NCBI GenBank assembly: GCA_013697635.1
Contig: JACCWM010000037.1
Span: 1-64,000, forward strand
Source of the DNA: Lujinxingiaceae bacterium
GTDB lineage: Bacteria; Myxococcota_A; Bradymonadia; Bradymonadales; Bradymonadaceae
DNA: 64,000 nt
Reading direction: 5' to 3'
The notes beneath the pieces are model-generated. The model was not told the origin of the DNA. It was given only the letters and a program-made list of their open reading frames with translations, and did not search any database. This document shows, in pieces, positions 28,192 to 36,786 of the stretch. The position numbers and the translations under genes are program-made. Numbering within the stretch: position 1 is the stretch's first letter; each line of letters starts with the position of its first letter.

Positions 28192-30831
28192 TCAAAGGGA
28201 GTTCAGGAACTGAATCAGGTCGTCGAGCTCTGCGGGGGAGAGGTGGCTGGTGCCACCGTGGGAGTCGCTTACGCCATCGGCTTCGTTGTAGCCGTTTTCG
28301 CCCGCCGCCAGGGCTGGATGGTGGGGGGTGGCGAGGACTTCGCGCAGGCTGCGAGCGCGGCCGTCGTGCAAAAACATGGGGGCGCGGTCCCAGAGGCCGA
28401 CGAGCGCGGGTGACTTCAAGCGCAGGTCGCTTTGATCCTGTTTTACGCCGGGGAAGCGGGCCAGAAACGCGGCGGTGACAAGATCGAGGTTGAGGCCGCT
28501 GCTGTCGCGGTTGGGCGTGATCACCGGCCCGAAGAGCAGCGGCATGGCAAGCGGATTGTTCGAGGCCGTGAGGCCAAAGCTCGGCCCCGGATGACAGGCG
28601 GCGCAGCCCTGGCTTGGCGAGTGGAATAGGCGCCGGCCCCGCTCGACGCTGGCCGTCGTCGCCGGGTTGGGGTTAGGCAGCAGCGCCGGCTCCTGGATCA
28701 AGAAAAGCCCGACGAGACGGGTCATGCCGGCAAAATCGAGGGGCGTATCGATCGCTCGCCCAAAGCTGTGGCGGCGGCCGATGAGCCCCTCGGCCGTATC
28801 CTGAAAAGAGGCGTCGCGGCTGGCCAGCGAGGCGAAGTTCTCCCGGTGGGCGAACTCCTCGAGCACGGCCACCGTCGTGTCCACGTCCATGGCGCCCTCG
28901 AGAAACCAGGGCAGGCGATCGAGCAGGCCGCGGTTGTCCATGGTGATGCGCGAGCCGCGGGTATCGGCCAGCAGCGGCATGCTGAAGGCCTTGGCGATGC
29001 TGCCGCGATCGAGGTGGCAGTGGTTGCAGGTTTGGTCGCCGTCGGTCGAGAACTGAGCACCCGAGAAGTAGAGCAGCTCGCCCAACTCGGCGTCGGTGGC
29101 CGGAAAGGCGGCCGGGGGATCGTCGTCGAGCGCGATCGTGTGCACGACTTGAAAGCGCTCCAAGTCCACGACGCTGACGGACTCGCCGAGCCGGTTGGCG
29201 ACATAGGCCTCGGCATGTGTGGGGTGCAGGGCGATCGCTCGCGGATCAAAGCCCGTGGAGACGATTGGGCCAGCGAGCAGGCCGCCGCCCTGCTCGACCG
29301 AGAAGCGCTGCAGCTCGGAGGAGCCGGCGTAGGCGACGAGCAAGCTCACGGTGGTGTCCGATGATCTGGCCAGCGCCATGGCCATGGGCAGCGCTCCGCC
29401 GACGATCCACAGCGCGGGATCGGGCACCAGGTGGCCCAGGCGCGCGTCGTCAGGGCCGACGTCGCGAAAATCGCGACAACAGTAGCTGTCCGAGGTGTAG
29501 CGCACCGTCGGGTAGAGCGTGGCATCCCTGACGATCCGAAAGACGGCGAGCTCGTTTTGCAGGGCCTGAAAGCCCTGGTTCGGCGAACCGGTGGTGGGCG
29601 TGGTGTAGCGATGGGCGTCGGGCTCGGTGCCGGGCGGGTGGTGCGTGCTCTGGGAGAGCGTGCTCACAAAGAGCTGGCCGCCGACCGTGGCGAGCCCGAG
29701 CGCCGGAGCACCGAGCTTGAGGCGACTGATGCCCGCCGGGGCGCCAAAGTCCGTGGTCGCAGGGTCGTCGTCGAGATCAACCTCGAAAAGCGTCTGCGTG
29801 TCGATTACGGCGACCGTCAGGGCCGCTGGCGAGGCGACAAAGAGCAGCCTGGCGTCATCGGAGAGGCTCAGGGCCGCTGGGTTTGTGCCCGCGGGGATCG
29901 TCTTGATCGCCATCAAGCGCAAGCCTTTGGTCGCAGCCTCGACCTCGAAGACCTGCACGGCGTCGCGCCAGCGATTGGTCACGTAGAGGCGAGCGCCGTC
30001 GGGGGAGAAGAGCGGCGTCGTCATATAAAAGTCCGACGCGAGGCGGCTCACCTGCGCAGTCTTCAAATCGAGCACGCTCAGGTAGTTGGAGAAGCGATTG
30101 GCCACGACCAGAAAGCGCCCACCCGGGTGCACGGCCACACCCGTTGGGCCGCTGCCCACCTTGTGACGGCGCACCAGCGTGCGTGTGGCGAGGTCGATCT
30201 CGGCGAGCTCTCGGGCCGGCCGGTCCACCGAGCCTTGAAGGGCGACGAAGAGTCGCGAGCCCTGCGTGTCGACGGCCAGCGCGACCGGTTTGTCGCGCCG
30301 AGGTTGGGGCTCAAAGCGTGGATCGTGTGGCCCAAAAGGATTGGACCCGGCTTGAAGGTCGCGAAACGGCCCGCCCTCCTCTCTCAATGGTTCTTCCCCC
30401 ACCCAGTCAGCGAGCGCGCGGTATTCGGGATCGCCGCGCGTGAGAAAGATGTCGCCTCCGGCGCGGTGGCGCACGCCGGAGATCTGCTCGGCCAGCGGCT
30501 TTTGCAGCAGCAGCGGCCCGCGGCCCTCATCGCGCGCAAAGGAGCGGGCGCGGTCGTAGTTGCCCTGCACCTCGGCGGGCGTCAAGTCGTGGTCGAGGAA
30601 GACGTCGGCGGCCTGCAGGCGGTGTGCACCCTGCGCAAAGAGCGCGAAGGGCCGGTCGGCGCGGCCGTGGCAGGAGGGGTTCGCGCAGCGATTGAGCAGC
30701 AGGGGCTGCACCTCTTCGACGAAGCGCTCGAATGAAGGGCTTGGCCAGGCCGGCGCGGGCGCAGGCGCCTCGGCCGGGGCGCAGCCCGTGGTCAGCAAAA
30801 AGAGCGCGATCATTGCCCGGATTGCAGTCAT
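28192..30831 (-). CDS. Multihaem lipoprotein: beta-propeller plus cytochrome-c-peroxidase-like domain
   Basis: An 879-residue predicted lipoprotein (lipobox LLTTGC, Cys17). A CX4CH site, C49-H55 (CANPSCH), lies near the N-terminus. Residues about 130-550 form a YVTN/lactonase-like beta-propeller ('GVAVHPGGRFLVVANRFSNY', 'LVAYAGSSELQRFSVEQ'). The C-terminal part resembles di-haem MauG/cytochrome c peroxidase proteins, with CNHCH ('DGDQTCNHCHLDRGS') and CAACH ('PSQGCAACHPGPSFG') sites. It should act in the periplasm or outer surface in electron transfer. Its start overlaps the stop of the upstream 951-residue gene by 4 bases. Confidence 0.85.
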   Translation of the reverse strand: MTAIRAMIALFLLTTGCAPAEAPAPAPAWPSPSFERFVEEVQPLLLNRCANPSCHGRADRPFALFAQGAHRLQAADVFLDHDLTPAEVQGNYDRARSFARDEGRGPLLLQKPLAEQISGVRHRAGGDIFLTRGDPEYRALADWVGEEPLREEGGPFRDLQAGSNPFGPHDPRFEPQPRRDKPVALAVDTQGSRLFVALQGSVDRPARELAEIDLATRTLVRRHKVGSGPTGVAVHPGGRFLVVANRFSNYLSVLDLKTAQVSRLASDFYMTTPLFSPDGARLYVTNRWRDAVQVFEVEAATKGLRLMAIKTIPAGTNPAALSLSDDARLLFVASPAALTVAVIDTQTLFEVDLDDDPATTDFGAPAGISRLKLGAPALGLATVGGQLFVSTLSQSTHHPPGTEPDAHRYTTPTTGSPNQGFQALQNELAVFRIVRDATLYPTVRYTSDSYCCRDFRDVGPDDARLGHLVPDPALWIVGGALPMAMALARSSDTTVSLLVAYAGSSELQRFSVEQGGGLLAGPIVSTGFDPRAIALHPTHAEAYVANRLGESVSVVDLERFQVVHTIALDDDPPAAFPATDAELGELLYFSGAQFSTDGDQTCNHCHLDRGSIAKAFSMPLLADTRGSRITMDNRGLLDRLPWFLEGAMDVDTTVAVLEEFAHRENFASLASRDASFQDTAEGLIGRRHSFGRAIDTPLDFAGMTRLVGLFLIQEPALLPNPNPATTASVERGRRLFHSPSQGCAACHPGPSFGLTASNNPLAMPLLFGPVITPNRDSSGLNLDLVTAAFLARFPGVKQDQSDLRLKSPALVGLWDRAPMFLHDGRARSLREVLATPHHPALAAGENGYNEADGVSDSHGGTSHLSPAELDDLIQFLNSL

Positions 30832-33683
30832 TGATGTTCCTCGAGCAGGTAGTGGGCGCCGGTCTCGATCCAGCGCACCAGAACGAGCCGCTCCTCGTCG
30901 CTGAGGCCGAGCGCGGGGTGGGCGATGAGCGCACGCGGGGCGTCGAGCTCGCGCTCGTAGACCAGCTCGATCAGATAGCTCGAGCGGGCTTGAGTGTGCG
31001 TCACGTCGACGTACTTTCGAGCGCCACCGGAGCCGTAGCCCTCGACGAGCAGCGCGCCGTAGGCCGCTTGCACGGGCTCGAGGACGAGGCCCGTGCCGGT
31101 CGCGCCGTGACAGCCGGCATTGGCGCAGCGCTGCTCGATGATCGGCCAGACGGCGCGCGCAAAGTCGATCTCCTGGCGCGTCGCGTCTGTGAGCACTACA
31201 GGCGGCCGGGGCAGGCGCGGATTGCGGTCGACGTAGCGGGCCAGTGTGACCGTCGCCCCGGTGAGCGTATCGGTTGGACCGAAGAGATCGGCCCCCTTGC
31301 CAGACGCCGCGCCGTGACATCCGCCGCAGCGCGCATCGTAGAGATGGCGGCCCACCGACTCCTTGAAGTGCTGGCCCGGCCAGTTGAAGAGCCAGCGGTT
31401 GTGCTGAACGCCCAAGGCCATGCGATCGGCGTCCAAGAGCTGGGTTCGAAACGCCACGCCCGCTGGCACGACCACGTGCACCGAGTGATCGTCGTAGAGC
31501 GCGACCTCGCCCAGGATGCGCGCGCCGGTGGCCTGGCCCGCGTGCCTGGGAGCATGAGGCAGCGCCTCGACAAAGCGCATGTAGCGCGCGTCTGTGCGAA
31601 AGCGCTTGGGCCCGGTCGGGAACAGGCTCTCCAAGATGCCCTGGTTGACCGGCGCGTCGTCAATGCTCACGAGCGAGGCAGCCAGCGGGTCGAGCACCAC
31701 GGCGCTCGGGCCGCCGAGCGCGCGCACGATCACCGGGCGCGCCGAGTGTACGGAGAGCCCGCCCGCGCGGTCCTCGACCCAGACGTCTCGCGCGATCAAG
31801 TTGGGCAAACACGCGCTGGTCACGCAGCCCGACGTGGCCTCCTCAAAGCGCAGATGAACGATGCGAAAGCGCGGGCGCGCCTCGGGATCGCCCAGATCGA
31901 TCGGGCCCGGCGCCCAGGCCGCGAGGATCGAGCCGTCCGCGAGCGCCGCCGGATCGCGGTAGATGCCGCCGACCGAGCGCCCGCGGGCCGAGACCGAAGG
32001 ATCGAGCACGCGAAAGTTGCGCACCGCCGGCGCGACGGCGGCCTTGTCCACAGGCGTTGCGGCCTGTAGCTGCGGCCCCAGATTGCGATCGATTAGGCCG
32101 AGGCGACCTCCCGCCCAGACGTTGTCCGGGTCGCCGGCGATCGTGAGCGCGCGCCCGTCGGGAAGCTCGACGAACTCGAAGAAGAGGCGCTCCTCGGGCG
32201 TGATGCCGAAATAGATGTGGTAGTCGACGTGCAGATCGAGCGGAAAGGAGAAGCCCACCGTCTCGTCCGCGTCGCCGAAGATGCGCCGATGGGCGAAGAC
32301 CAGGTAGCCCTGCATCGCCCCGACGTTGAAGCGGCGAGGATTGAGCTCGGGTCCCGGCCCAAAGGTGAGGCGCTCGGGCGGCTGGCCCGGGCCCGCCAGC
32401 CGGTAGATCGACATGTCCCGCGTCTGCAGCCCGTCGGCCAGCGTGTCGTGGCGGTTGGAGACAAAGTAGATCTCGTGCGCGCTGGCGTAGACGGGCATGA
32501 CGTTGGCCAGCACCGCCCCCGAAGCGAGCCGGGCCGGATCGGCGGTGAGCGCGCGCGCCTCGCCGGTGGCCAGGGTCAGCTCAAAGAGCTGCAAGCCCTC
32601 GGCCTCGGAGCGGCGCATCGCAAAGGCCACGCGCAGGCCATCGGGCGAGACGGCCGGATGACGGATATCGGCCGCGCCGGCGTGCAGGTGGGCCGTGAGG
32701 TTCTGGTCGACGCCGTCGGGCCCGGCAGGCGTGCGCAAGATGATGTCGCTGCCCGGCACAAAGCTGGACTGGTCGAAGCCCAGGCCCGCTTGTACCGGGC
32801 CTCGCACGTAGATCAAGGCTTCGACGCCGCGCCCTGCCCGCTCGCCCAGGGCCGCGCGCTGCTCGAGCGTCGCCCAGGCCAGGATGTCGTCGGTGGCCGG
32901 GTCATCCCAGCCCGTGAAGAAGGTGCGGTTTCCTCCACGGTGGGTGATGCCGCCGGCCTCCAGCGGCAGCCCTTTTTTGAGCAGGCGGCTCTGAGCGGCG
33001 TCGCCGTCGAGCGAGAGAAAGGGCAGCGAGGCCTCGTAGTTGTGGCGGGTCATGGCCCTACTCAACGCGATCTGGCCTTCGGCGGTAACCACGCCGGGAT
33101 CGAGGCGGTAAGGGACAAAGGATTCGGGGCCGTGACAGGCCGCGACCGCGCAGCCACGACTGAGCAGGTGCGGCTGGACGCGCTCGGCGAAGAAGCGCTC
33201 AGCGGGCCCGGCGCGCTCGCCAGCCCGATCCTGGCCAGCCAGATCCTCGCCGCCCCCCTGCTCGAGCGCAATCCAGGCTCTGACGGCCTCCAACCCGGGG
33301 TCCGACGGCGAGAGAAAGTTTGTGCCGCCGCCGTGCGGCAGGCCGCCGTAGACCTCGGCCATGGGCTTTCGCACGAGCGAGGAGAAGCGTGGATTGTCCG
33401 CCGTGTTGATGAAGCGCTGGCTCGCAGCGCGGGCCGCCTGCCAGTCCAAGATCCGCCCGGAGAGGTCGGTGCGAAGGTAGAAGCCGCCCTCTTCGAGCGA
33501 CTCGCCACGCGCTAATCCCGCGTTTGTGTAGCCGTGGCAGACCGCGGCAGCGCAGCGGGCCTCGAGCACAGGGAGCACATCCTCTCGAAAGCGCTCGCCA
33601 GCCGGGTCTGAAGCCGTCGTCTGGCACCCCACGAGCGCCAAGAGTGTCAGGATCGCGAGGACAGCGGCCGCGCGCGGGGTCAT
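30828..33683 (-). CDS. Tetrahaem-motif beta-propeller lipoprotein with flavinylation motif
   Basis: A 951-residue predicted lipoprotein (lipobox ALVGC, Cys20). Four haem-c-type motifs are visible: CAAAVCH (44-50), CAVAACH (about 180), CGGCH (786-790) and CANAGCH (853-859); three are CX4CH. The centre (about 290-720) has TolB/PD40-like propeller strands ('HPAVSPDGLRVAFAMRRSEA') and may resemble the middle part of HzsA-like proteins. Residues 805-811 read DTLTGAT, fitting the ApbE target consensus Dxx(S/T)GAT, so Thr811 could carry covalent FMN. Start and stop overlap both neighbouring genes by 4 bases. Confidence 0.85.
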   Translation of the reverse strand: MTPRAAAVLAILTLLALVGCQTTASDPAGERFREDVLPVLEARCAAAVCHGYTNAGLARGESLEEGGFYLRTDLSGRILDWQAARAASQRFINTADNPRFSSLVRKPMAEVYGGLPHGGGTNFLSPSDPGLEAVRAWIALEQGGGEDLAGQDRAGERAGPAERFFAERVQPHLLSRGCAVAACHGPESFVPYRLDPGVVTAEGQIALSRAMTRHNYEASLPFLSLDGDAAQSRLLKKGLPLEAGGITHRGGNRTFFTGWDDPATDDILAWATLEQRAALGERAGRGVEALIYVRGPVQAGLGFDQSSFVPGSDIILRTPAGPDGVDQNLTAHLHAGAADIRHPAVSPDGLRVAFAMRRSEAEGLQLFELTLATGEARALTADPARLASGAVLANVMPVYASAHEIYFVSNRHDTLADGLQTRDMSIYRLAGPGQPPERLTFGPGPELNPRRFNVGAMQGYLVFAHRRIFGDADETVGFSFPLDLHVDYHIYFGITPEERLFFEFVELPDGRALTIAGDPDNVWAGGRLGLIDRNLGPQLQAATPVDKAAVAPAVRNFRVLDPSVSARGRSVGGIYRDPAALADGSILAAWAPGPIDLGDPEARPRFRIVHLRFEEATSGCVTSACLPNLIARDVWVEDRAGGLSVHSARPVIVRALGGPSAVVLDPLAASLVSIDDAPVNQGILESLFPTGPKRFRTDARYMRFVEALPHAPRHAGQATGARILGEVALYDDHSVHVVVPAGVAFRTQLLDADRMALGVQHNRWLFNWPGQHFKESVGRHLYDARCGGCHGAASGKGADLFGPTDTLTGATVTLARYVDRNPRLPRPPVVLTDATRQEIDFARAVWPIIEQRCANAGCHGATGTGLVLEPVQAAYGALLVEGYGSGGARKYVDVTHTQARSSYLIELVYERELDAPRALIAHPALGLSDEERLVLVRWIETGAHYLLEEHQ

Positions 33684-34192
33684 GGCGCGACCTCCTCGTC
33701 GAGGAGCTCGCGGATCTGGGCCTCGATCAGGGCCTTGTCGGCCTCGCGAAAGCCAACATGGCGGTAGCGCACCTTGCCTGTGCGATCGATTAAGTACGAG
33801 GTCGGCATCGTCGGCGGGCCAAAGCGCGTCGCGGCCTTGTGCCCGGAGTCGAGCAGCACCGGGAAGGTAAGGCCGGCCGCCGCGACAAAGCGCTCCACGG
33901 CCTTGCGGTCCTCGTCCACGCTCACGGCAAGCACCGTGAAACCGCGGGCCTGGTGTTGGGCATAGAGCGCGGCGAAGAAAGGTAGAGACGTGCGACACGG
34001 CGCGCACCAGCTCGCCCAGAAGTCCACGAGGACCACCGTGCCCCGATAACTGGCCAGCGCCACGGTCGTGGCGTCGAGCGCTTCGAGCTCGAGCACGGGG
34101 CGATCGCCGGGCGCCACCTGTGCCTGCGCCCAGCGCGCCGACACCAATACGAGCAGCGAGGAGATGAGGATGATCAGGATGCGCGTCTTCAT
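33680..34192 (-). CDS. TlpA-like periplasmic thioredoxin-fold protein
   Basis: A 170-residue exported thiol-disulfide protein. The signal peptide (about 1-24, ending WAQA) is followed by an AhpC/TSA-TlpA fold with 'VVLVDFWASWCAPCRTSLPF' (redox pair WCAPC), the cis-Pro region 'GPPTMPTSYLIDRTGKVRYR' and 'VGFREADK'. Such proteins commonly reduce cysteines of apocytochromes or metal-site proteins in the periplasm. Within this operon the likely clients are the haem-motif lipoproteins or the CGC-tailed DUF4266 protein. It overlaps both neighbours by 4 bases. Confidence 0.92.
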   Translation of the reverse strand: MKTRILIILISSLLVLVSARWAQAQVAPGDRPVLELEALDATTVALASYRGTVVLVDFWASWCAPCRTSLPFFAALYAQHQARGFTVLAVSVDEDRKAVERFVAAAGLTFPVLLDSGHKAATRFGPPTMPTSYLIDRTGKVRYRHVGFREADKALIEAQIRELLDEEVAP

Positions 34193-35277
34193 GGCACAAA
34201 CTCCATGGACAAGGTGAGGATGAACAGGTGACCGAGCATTCGGTCTCGAACCGCGTACTCCGCGAAGCGGTAGAGCGTGGCGTCGTAGCTCGTGCTCAGC
34301 ACGAAGCCTTTGGGCCGAAAATCCAGGCGCAGACCGGCGCCAAACGAGTTCATCGTCGAGAGCCGGTGGTCGCCGCTGCGCAAGCCCACCGGGTCGACAT
34401 AGTGTTGCTGATAGAAGTGGGCTCCCTGCTGCGTGTAGCCGCGCAGGCGCAGGCGCAGGCGCACCAGGTCCTCCCAAAGCGTTTGCCAGGCCTCGAGCCG
34501 GGCGGTGTGACTGCGCATGCGCCAGTCGTCCAGGTACAGCCGGTAGGCCGCGCGCAGGGCCAGGCTCGGCGTCGCCGACCAGATCCCGAGCAGCTCGCTT
34601 GCGTGGCGCGTGCGTTGTGCGGGCACGGCCTCGCTCATGACCAGCGAGGGCCGCTCGAGATCGCGCTCGTAGATGGGCACCAGCCGGTAGGGATTGGCCT
34701 GATAGCCTTTGCGATGCTCCACGCTGTAGACGATGTGGCCCACGAGGCGCGGGCTCAATATCTGGGTCCAGGCCAGCTCGCCAGCGACGATCGTCAGCTG
34801 CTCGTCAAAAGCGCTGACGTCGGCGCGCAGGACGCGATCCAGCCCCAGGCGAGCACCGACGCCCAGCGTCGCGTGGCGATCAAAGAGCTCGCGCGAGGCC
34901 GAGAGCGCGCCGGTGTGGCTTTGATAATCCGGCTCCAGACTCAGGATGTAGCGGCTACCCAGCTCGGTGCGAGGCAGCGGCCGCCAGCGCACGGCCGCCC
35001 CACCCTCGTGGCGCGTCTCTTGATACTGCGTGGCGCGGGTGATCGTATCGGGCGCCGACATCAGCGGCGTCGCCGCGGTGATCACGTCCGTCGCCCAGTG
35101 TGTGGAGACATCGAGCGACTCGCCAAGCGGCGCGCTGGCCACGAGCTGCGGCGAGCTCACCTCGACGCTGGCATCGCTAAAGCCCTGGTAGGTCGCGGCC
35201 ACCCGCGCGCGCTCGCTCGTCGCGCAGCCGCTGGCGACGAGCAGCAAGCACACGCCGATGCCAGCGCTCAGTTGCAT
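34189..35277 (-). CDS. DUF3570 family outer-membrane-type lipoprotein
   Basis: A 362-residue protein with a lipobox (LVASGC, Cys about 18) and a body of alternating beta-strands that look like an outer-membrane barrel. DUF3570 features are seen at 'SVEHRKGYQANPYRLVPIYE', 'RTRHASELLGIWSATPSLAL' and 'AAYRLYLDDWRMRSHTARLE'. Function is not established for the family. DUF3570 genes often stand beside DUF4266, thioredoxin-fold and apbE genes (family knowledge from memory), the very arrangement here. The start overlaps the DUF4266 stop by 10 bases. Confidence 0.85.
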   Translation of the reverse strand: MQLSAGIGVCLLLVASGCATSERARVAATYQGFSDASVEVSSPQLVASAPLGESLDVSTHWATDVITAATPLMSAPDTITRATQYQETRHEGGAAVRWRPLPRTELGSRYILSLEPDYQSHTGALSASRELFDRHATLGVGARLGLDRVLRADVSAFDEQLTIVAGELAWTQILSPRLVGHIVYSVEHRKGYQANPYRLVPIYERDLERPSLVMSEAVPAQRTRHASELLGIWSATPSLALRAAYRLYLDDWRMRSHTARLEAWQTLWEDLVRLRLRLRGYTQQGAHFYQQHYVDPVGLRSGDHRLSTMNSFGAGLRLDFRPKGFVLSTSYDATLYRFAEYAVRDRMLGHLFILTLSMEFVP

Positions 35278-35477
35278 CCGCACCCTCCCCCACCGCCCGA
35301 GAGGCCGCCGGAAGCGCCCTCGCGTGTCGCCTCGAGCTTGCCCAGCGCGCCGGCCTCGTCCGCGTCGACGACGATCTGCATGCAGTCGTGGGCCAGCCGG
35401 CCGCGCTCCCAGGGTTTGACACCCGCACAGCCCCAGGCCAGCGCCCAGACGAGCAATATCGGGATCCATCGCGCCAT
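35268..35477 (-). CDS. DUF4266 small lipoprotein with Gly-rich CGC tail
   Basis: A 69-residue protein. The signal peptide ends in lipobox ALAWGC (Cys about 17). The mature peptide has the DUF4266 signature VKPWERGRLAHDCM and ends in REGASGG...GGGGCGCN, a glycine-rich tail with two cysteines. The tail may bind a metal or act as a redox or modification site; this is inference. It is placed between apbE (10-base gap) and the DUF3570 gene (10-base overlap), so it is certainly part of that unit. Confidence 0.88.
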   Translation of the reverse strand: MARWIPILLVWALAWGCAGVKPWERGRLAHDCMQIVVDADEAGALGKLEATREGASGGLSGGGGGCGCN

Positions 35478-35487
35478 GATCTCCCCC

Positions 35488-36540
35488 TCAATCGCGGTTG
35501 GGCTCGAAGAACTGACCGAAGCCGCTCGATGTGTGCACGCGCATATCGGGGCCGATCACCAGCGCCTCGACCCCGGCCAAGCGCTCGACGAGCTTCAGCG
35601 CCTCAGCCGGCCCCAGCACAAAGAGGCCCGTGGCCAACCCGTCGGCCAACATGGCGTCGGGCGCGATCACGGTCACGGCCACCGAGGCTCGCGCGACCTG
35701 GCCCGTGGTCGGATCGATGATGTGGTGGTAGCGCTCGCCATCGAGCTCGAAGTAGCGCTCGTAATCACCCGAGGTGACCACAGCCCCCGCGCTCAGATGC
35801 AGCCGCCCGAGCAGCGCCCCTTGCTGGCGCGGATGGGCAACCCCAACCGACCAGGGCCGGTCGATGCGCTGGCCTTTGAGCCGGATGTCCCCCCCACCGT
35901 CGACGACGTAGTCGGTGATGCCATGGGCCTCCAGCACGGAGGCTGCCCGGTCCACACCGTAGCCCTTGCCGATGCCGCCCACCCCGATGCGCGTCTGCTT
36001 CGCCCTCAAGAAGATTGTGCGCGCCTCATTGAGCTCGATGCGGCGATAATCGATATGCGCCCGGCACTCGCCCACCTCCTCCATCGAGGGAATGCGCCGC
36101 TTGCCCACCGACCACAAATGCCCGCAGCTCGCAAAGGTGATATCGAAGGCGCCCCTTGTCAGCGCCGACAACGCCACGGCCTGCTCGACCACCGCATAGA
36201 GCTCCGGCCCCACAGCCACTGCCTTGAGCCCGGCCTGCCGGTTGACCTCACTGATCTCGCTCGTCGACTGCCACTCGCTGATCAGCGCCTCGACTCGCCC
36301 GATCTCCAGCAACGCCGCCTCCACCGCCCCAGCCGCCACCCGCTCATCGACCGAGACGACCTGGATCTCGAAGCGCGTACCCATCAGCGCCTGCTCGCGA
36401 CGCAGCACCTGGGCCACCGCCGGCCCGCCAGCAGATGAAACCGCGGCGGCTGGCCCACTCGCCAGCTCGCCGCGCACACCGCATCCAGTTAGAAAACACA
36501 CAACAACAAGCGCTACAGAAAATCGACACAATCCATCCAT
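35488..36540 (-). CDS. apbE: FAD:protein FMN transferase
   Basis: Transfers FMN from FAD to a Thr/Ser in client proteins outside the cytoplasm, using Mg2+. The 350-residue lipoprotein (lipobox FLTGC, Cys about 20) shows the ApbE landmarks MGTRFEI (about 53), 'VGGIGKGYGVDRAASVLEAH' (FAD/Mg site), 'VVDGGGDIRLKG', 'SGDYERYFELDGERYHHIID' and 'DAMLADGLATGLFVLG' (295-310). It is the first gene of the operon. Its probable client is the 951-residue lipoprotein five genes into the operon, which carries a matching motif. Confidence 0.95.
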   Translation of the reverse strand: MDGLCRFSVALVVVCFLTGCGVRGELASGPAAAVSSAGGPAVAQVLRREQALMGTRFEIQVVSVDERVAAGAVEAALLEIGRVEALISEWQSTSEISEVNRQAGLKAVAVGPELYAVVEQAVALSALTRGAFDITFASCGHLWSVGKRRIPSMEEVGECRAHIDYRRIELNEARTIFLRAKQTRIGVGGIGKGYGVDRAASVLEAHGITDYVVDGGGDIRLKGQRIDRPWSVGVAHPRQQGALLGRLHLSAGAVVTSGDYERYFELDGERYHHIIDPTTGQVARASVAVTVIAPDAMLADGLATGLFVLGPAEALKLVERLAGVEALVIGPDMRVHTSSGFGQFFEPNRD

Positions 36541-36786
36541 GGCCTCGCTCCAATCCCGTATGATTTAAGCTACATACCGGAATGTGCGTGCCCTCGAGGC
36601 CGACGATATGATCGAGATCATATCCGGACTTTTCTCCTGTGGACGCGACTTGCCCGGGTAACGGGGTGCCGCTCCGGGCATGCATGCCCGAGCTACGTGT
36701 GCCCTGTTGTAATCGCACCGATGCGTGTACCGTCACACCACGGCCCGTTTGTGATACTCAGGAGCGCTCATCCAAGGAGAACAGCT
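36541..36786. promoter_or_regulatory. Divergent promoter region with Crp/Fnr-like palindrome
   Basis: This gap separates apbE (minus) from a secreted protein gene (plus). GATATGATCGAGATCATATC at 36605-36624 is a perfect 9-2-9 inverted repeat whose core TGAT-N4-ATCA equals the Fnr/Crp half-site core. It is centred 74 bases upstream of the apbE start. A TATGTA hexamer (36576-36571, minus) could be a -10, though spacing to the box is not ideal. A second palindrome, CGGGCATGCATGCCCG, is at 36675-36690. Confidence 0.5.

Noticed and set aside
27829-28413. Plus-strand frame with Gly-Ser repeats
   Set aside because: It is the reverse reading of the GGATCA microsatellite in the lysyl-oxidase-like gene.
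30828-33683. Calling the 951-residue protein a hydrazine synthase subunit
   Set aside because: The central propeller may resemble HzsA-type proteins, but no partner subunits or other anammox-type genes are present.
34228-36438. Long plus-strand open frame of 736 codons opposite apbE/DUF3570
   Set aside because: It is antisense to recognised families, is rich in His/Arg/Gln as expected of a high-GC shadow frame and contains no domain. The same applies to 30732-32069 and 45112-47622.
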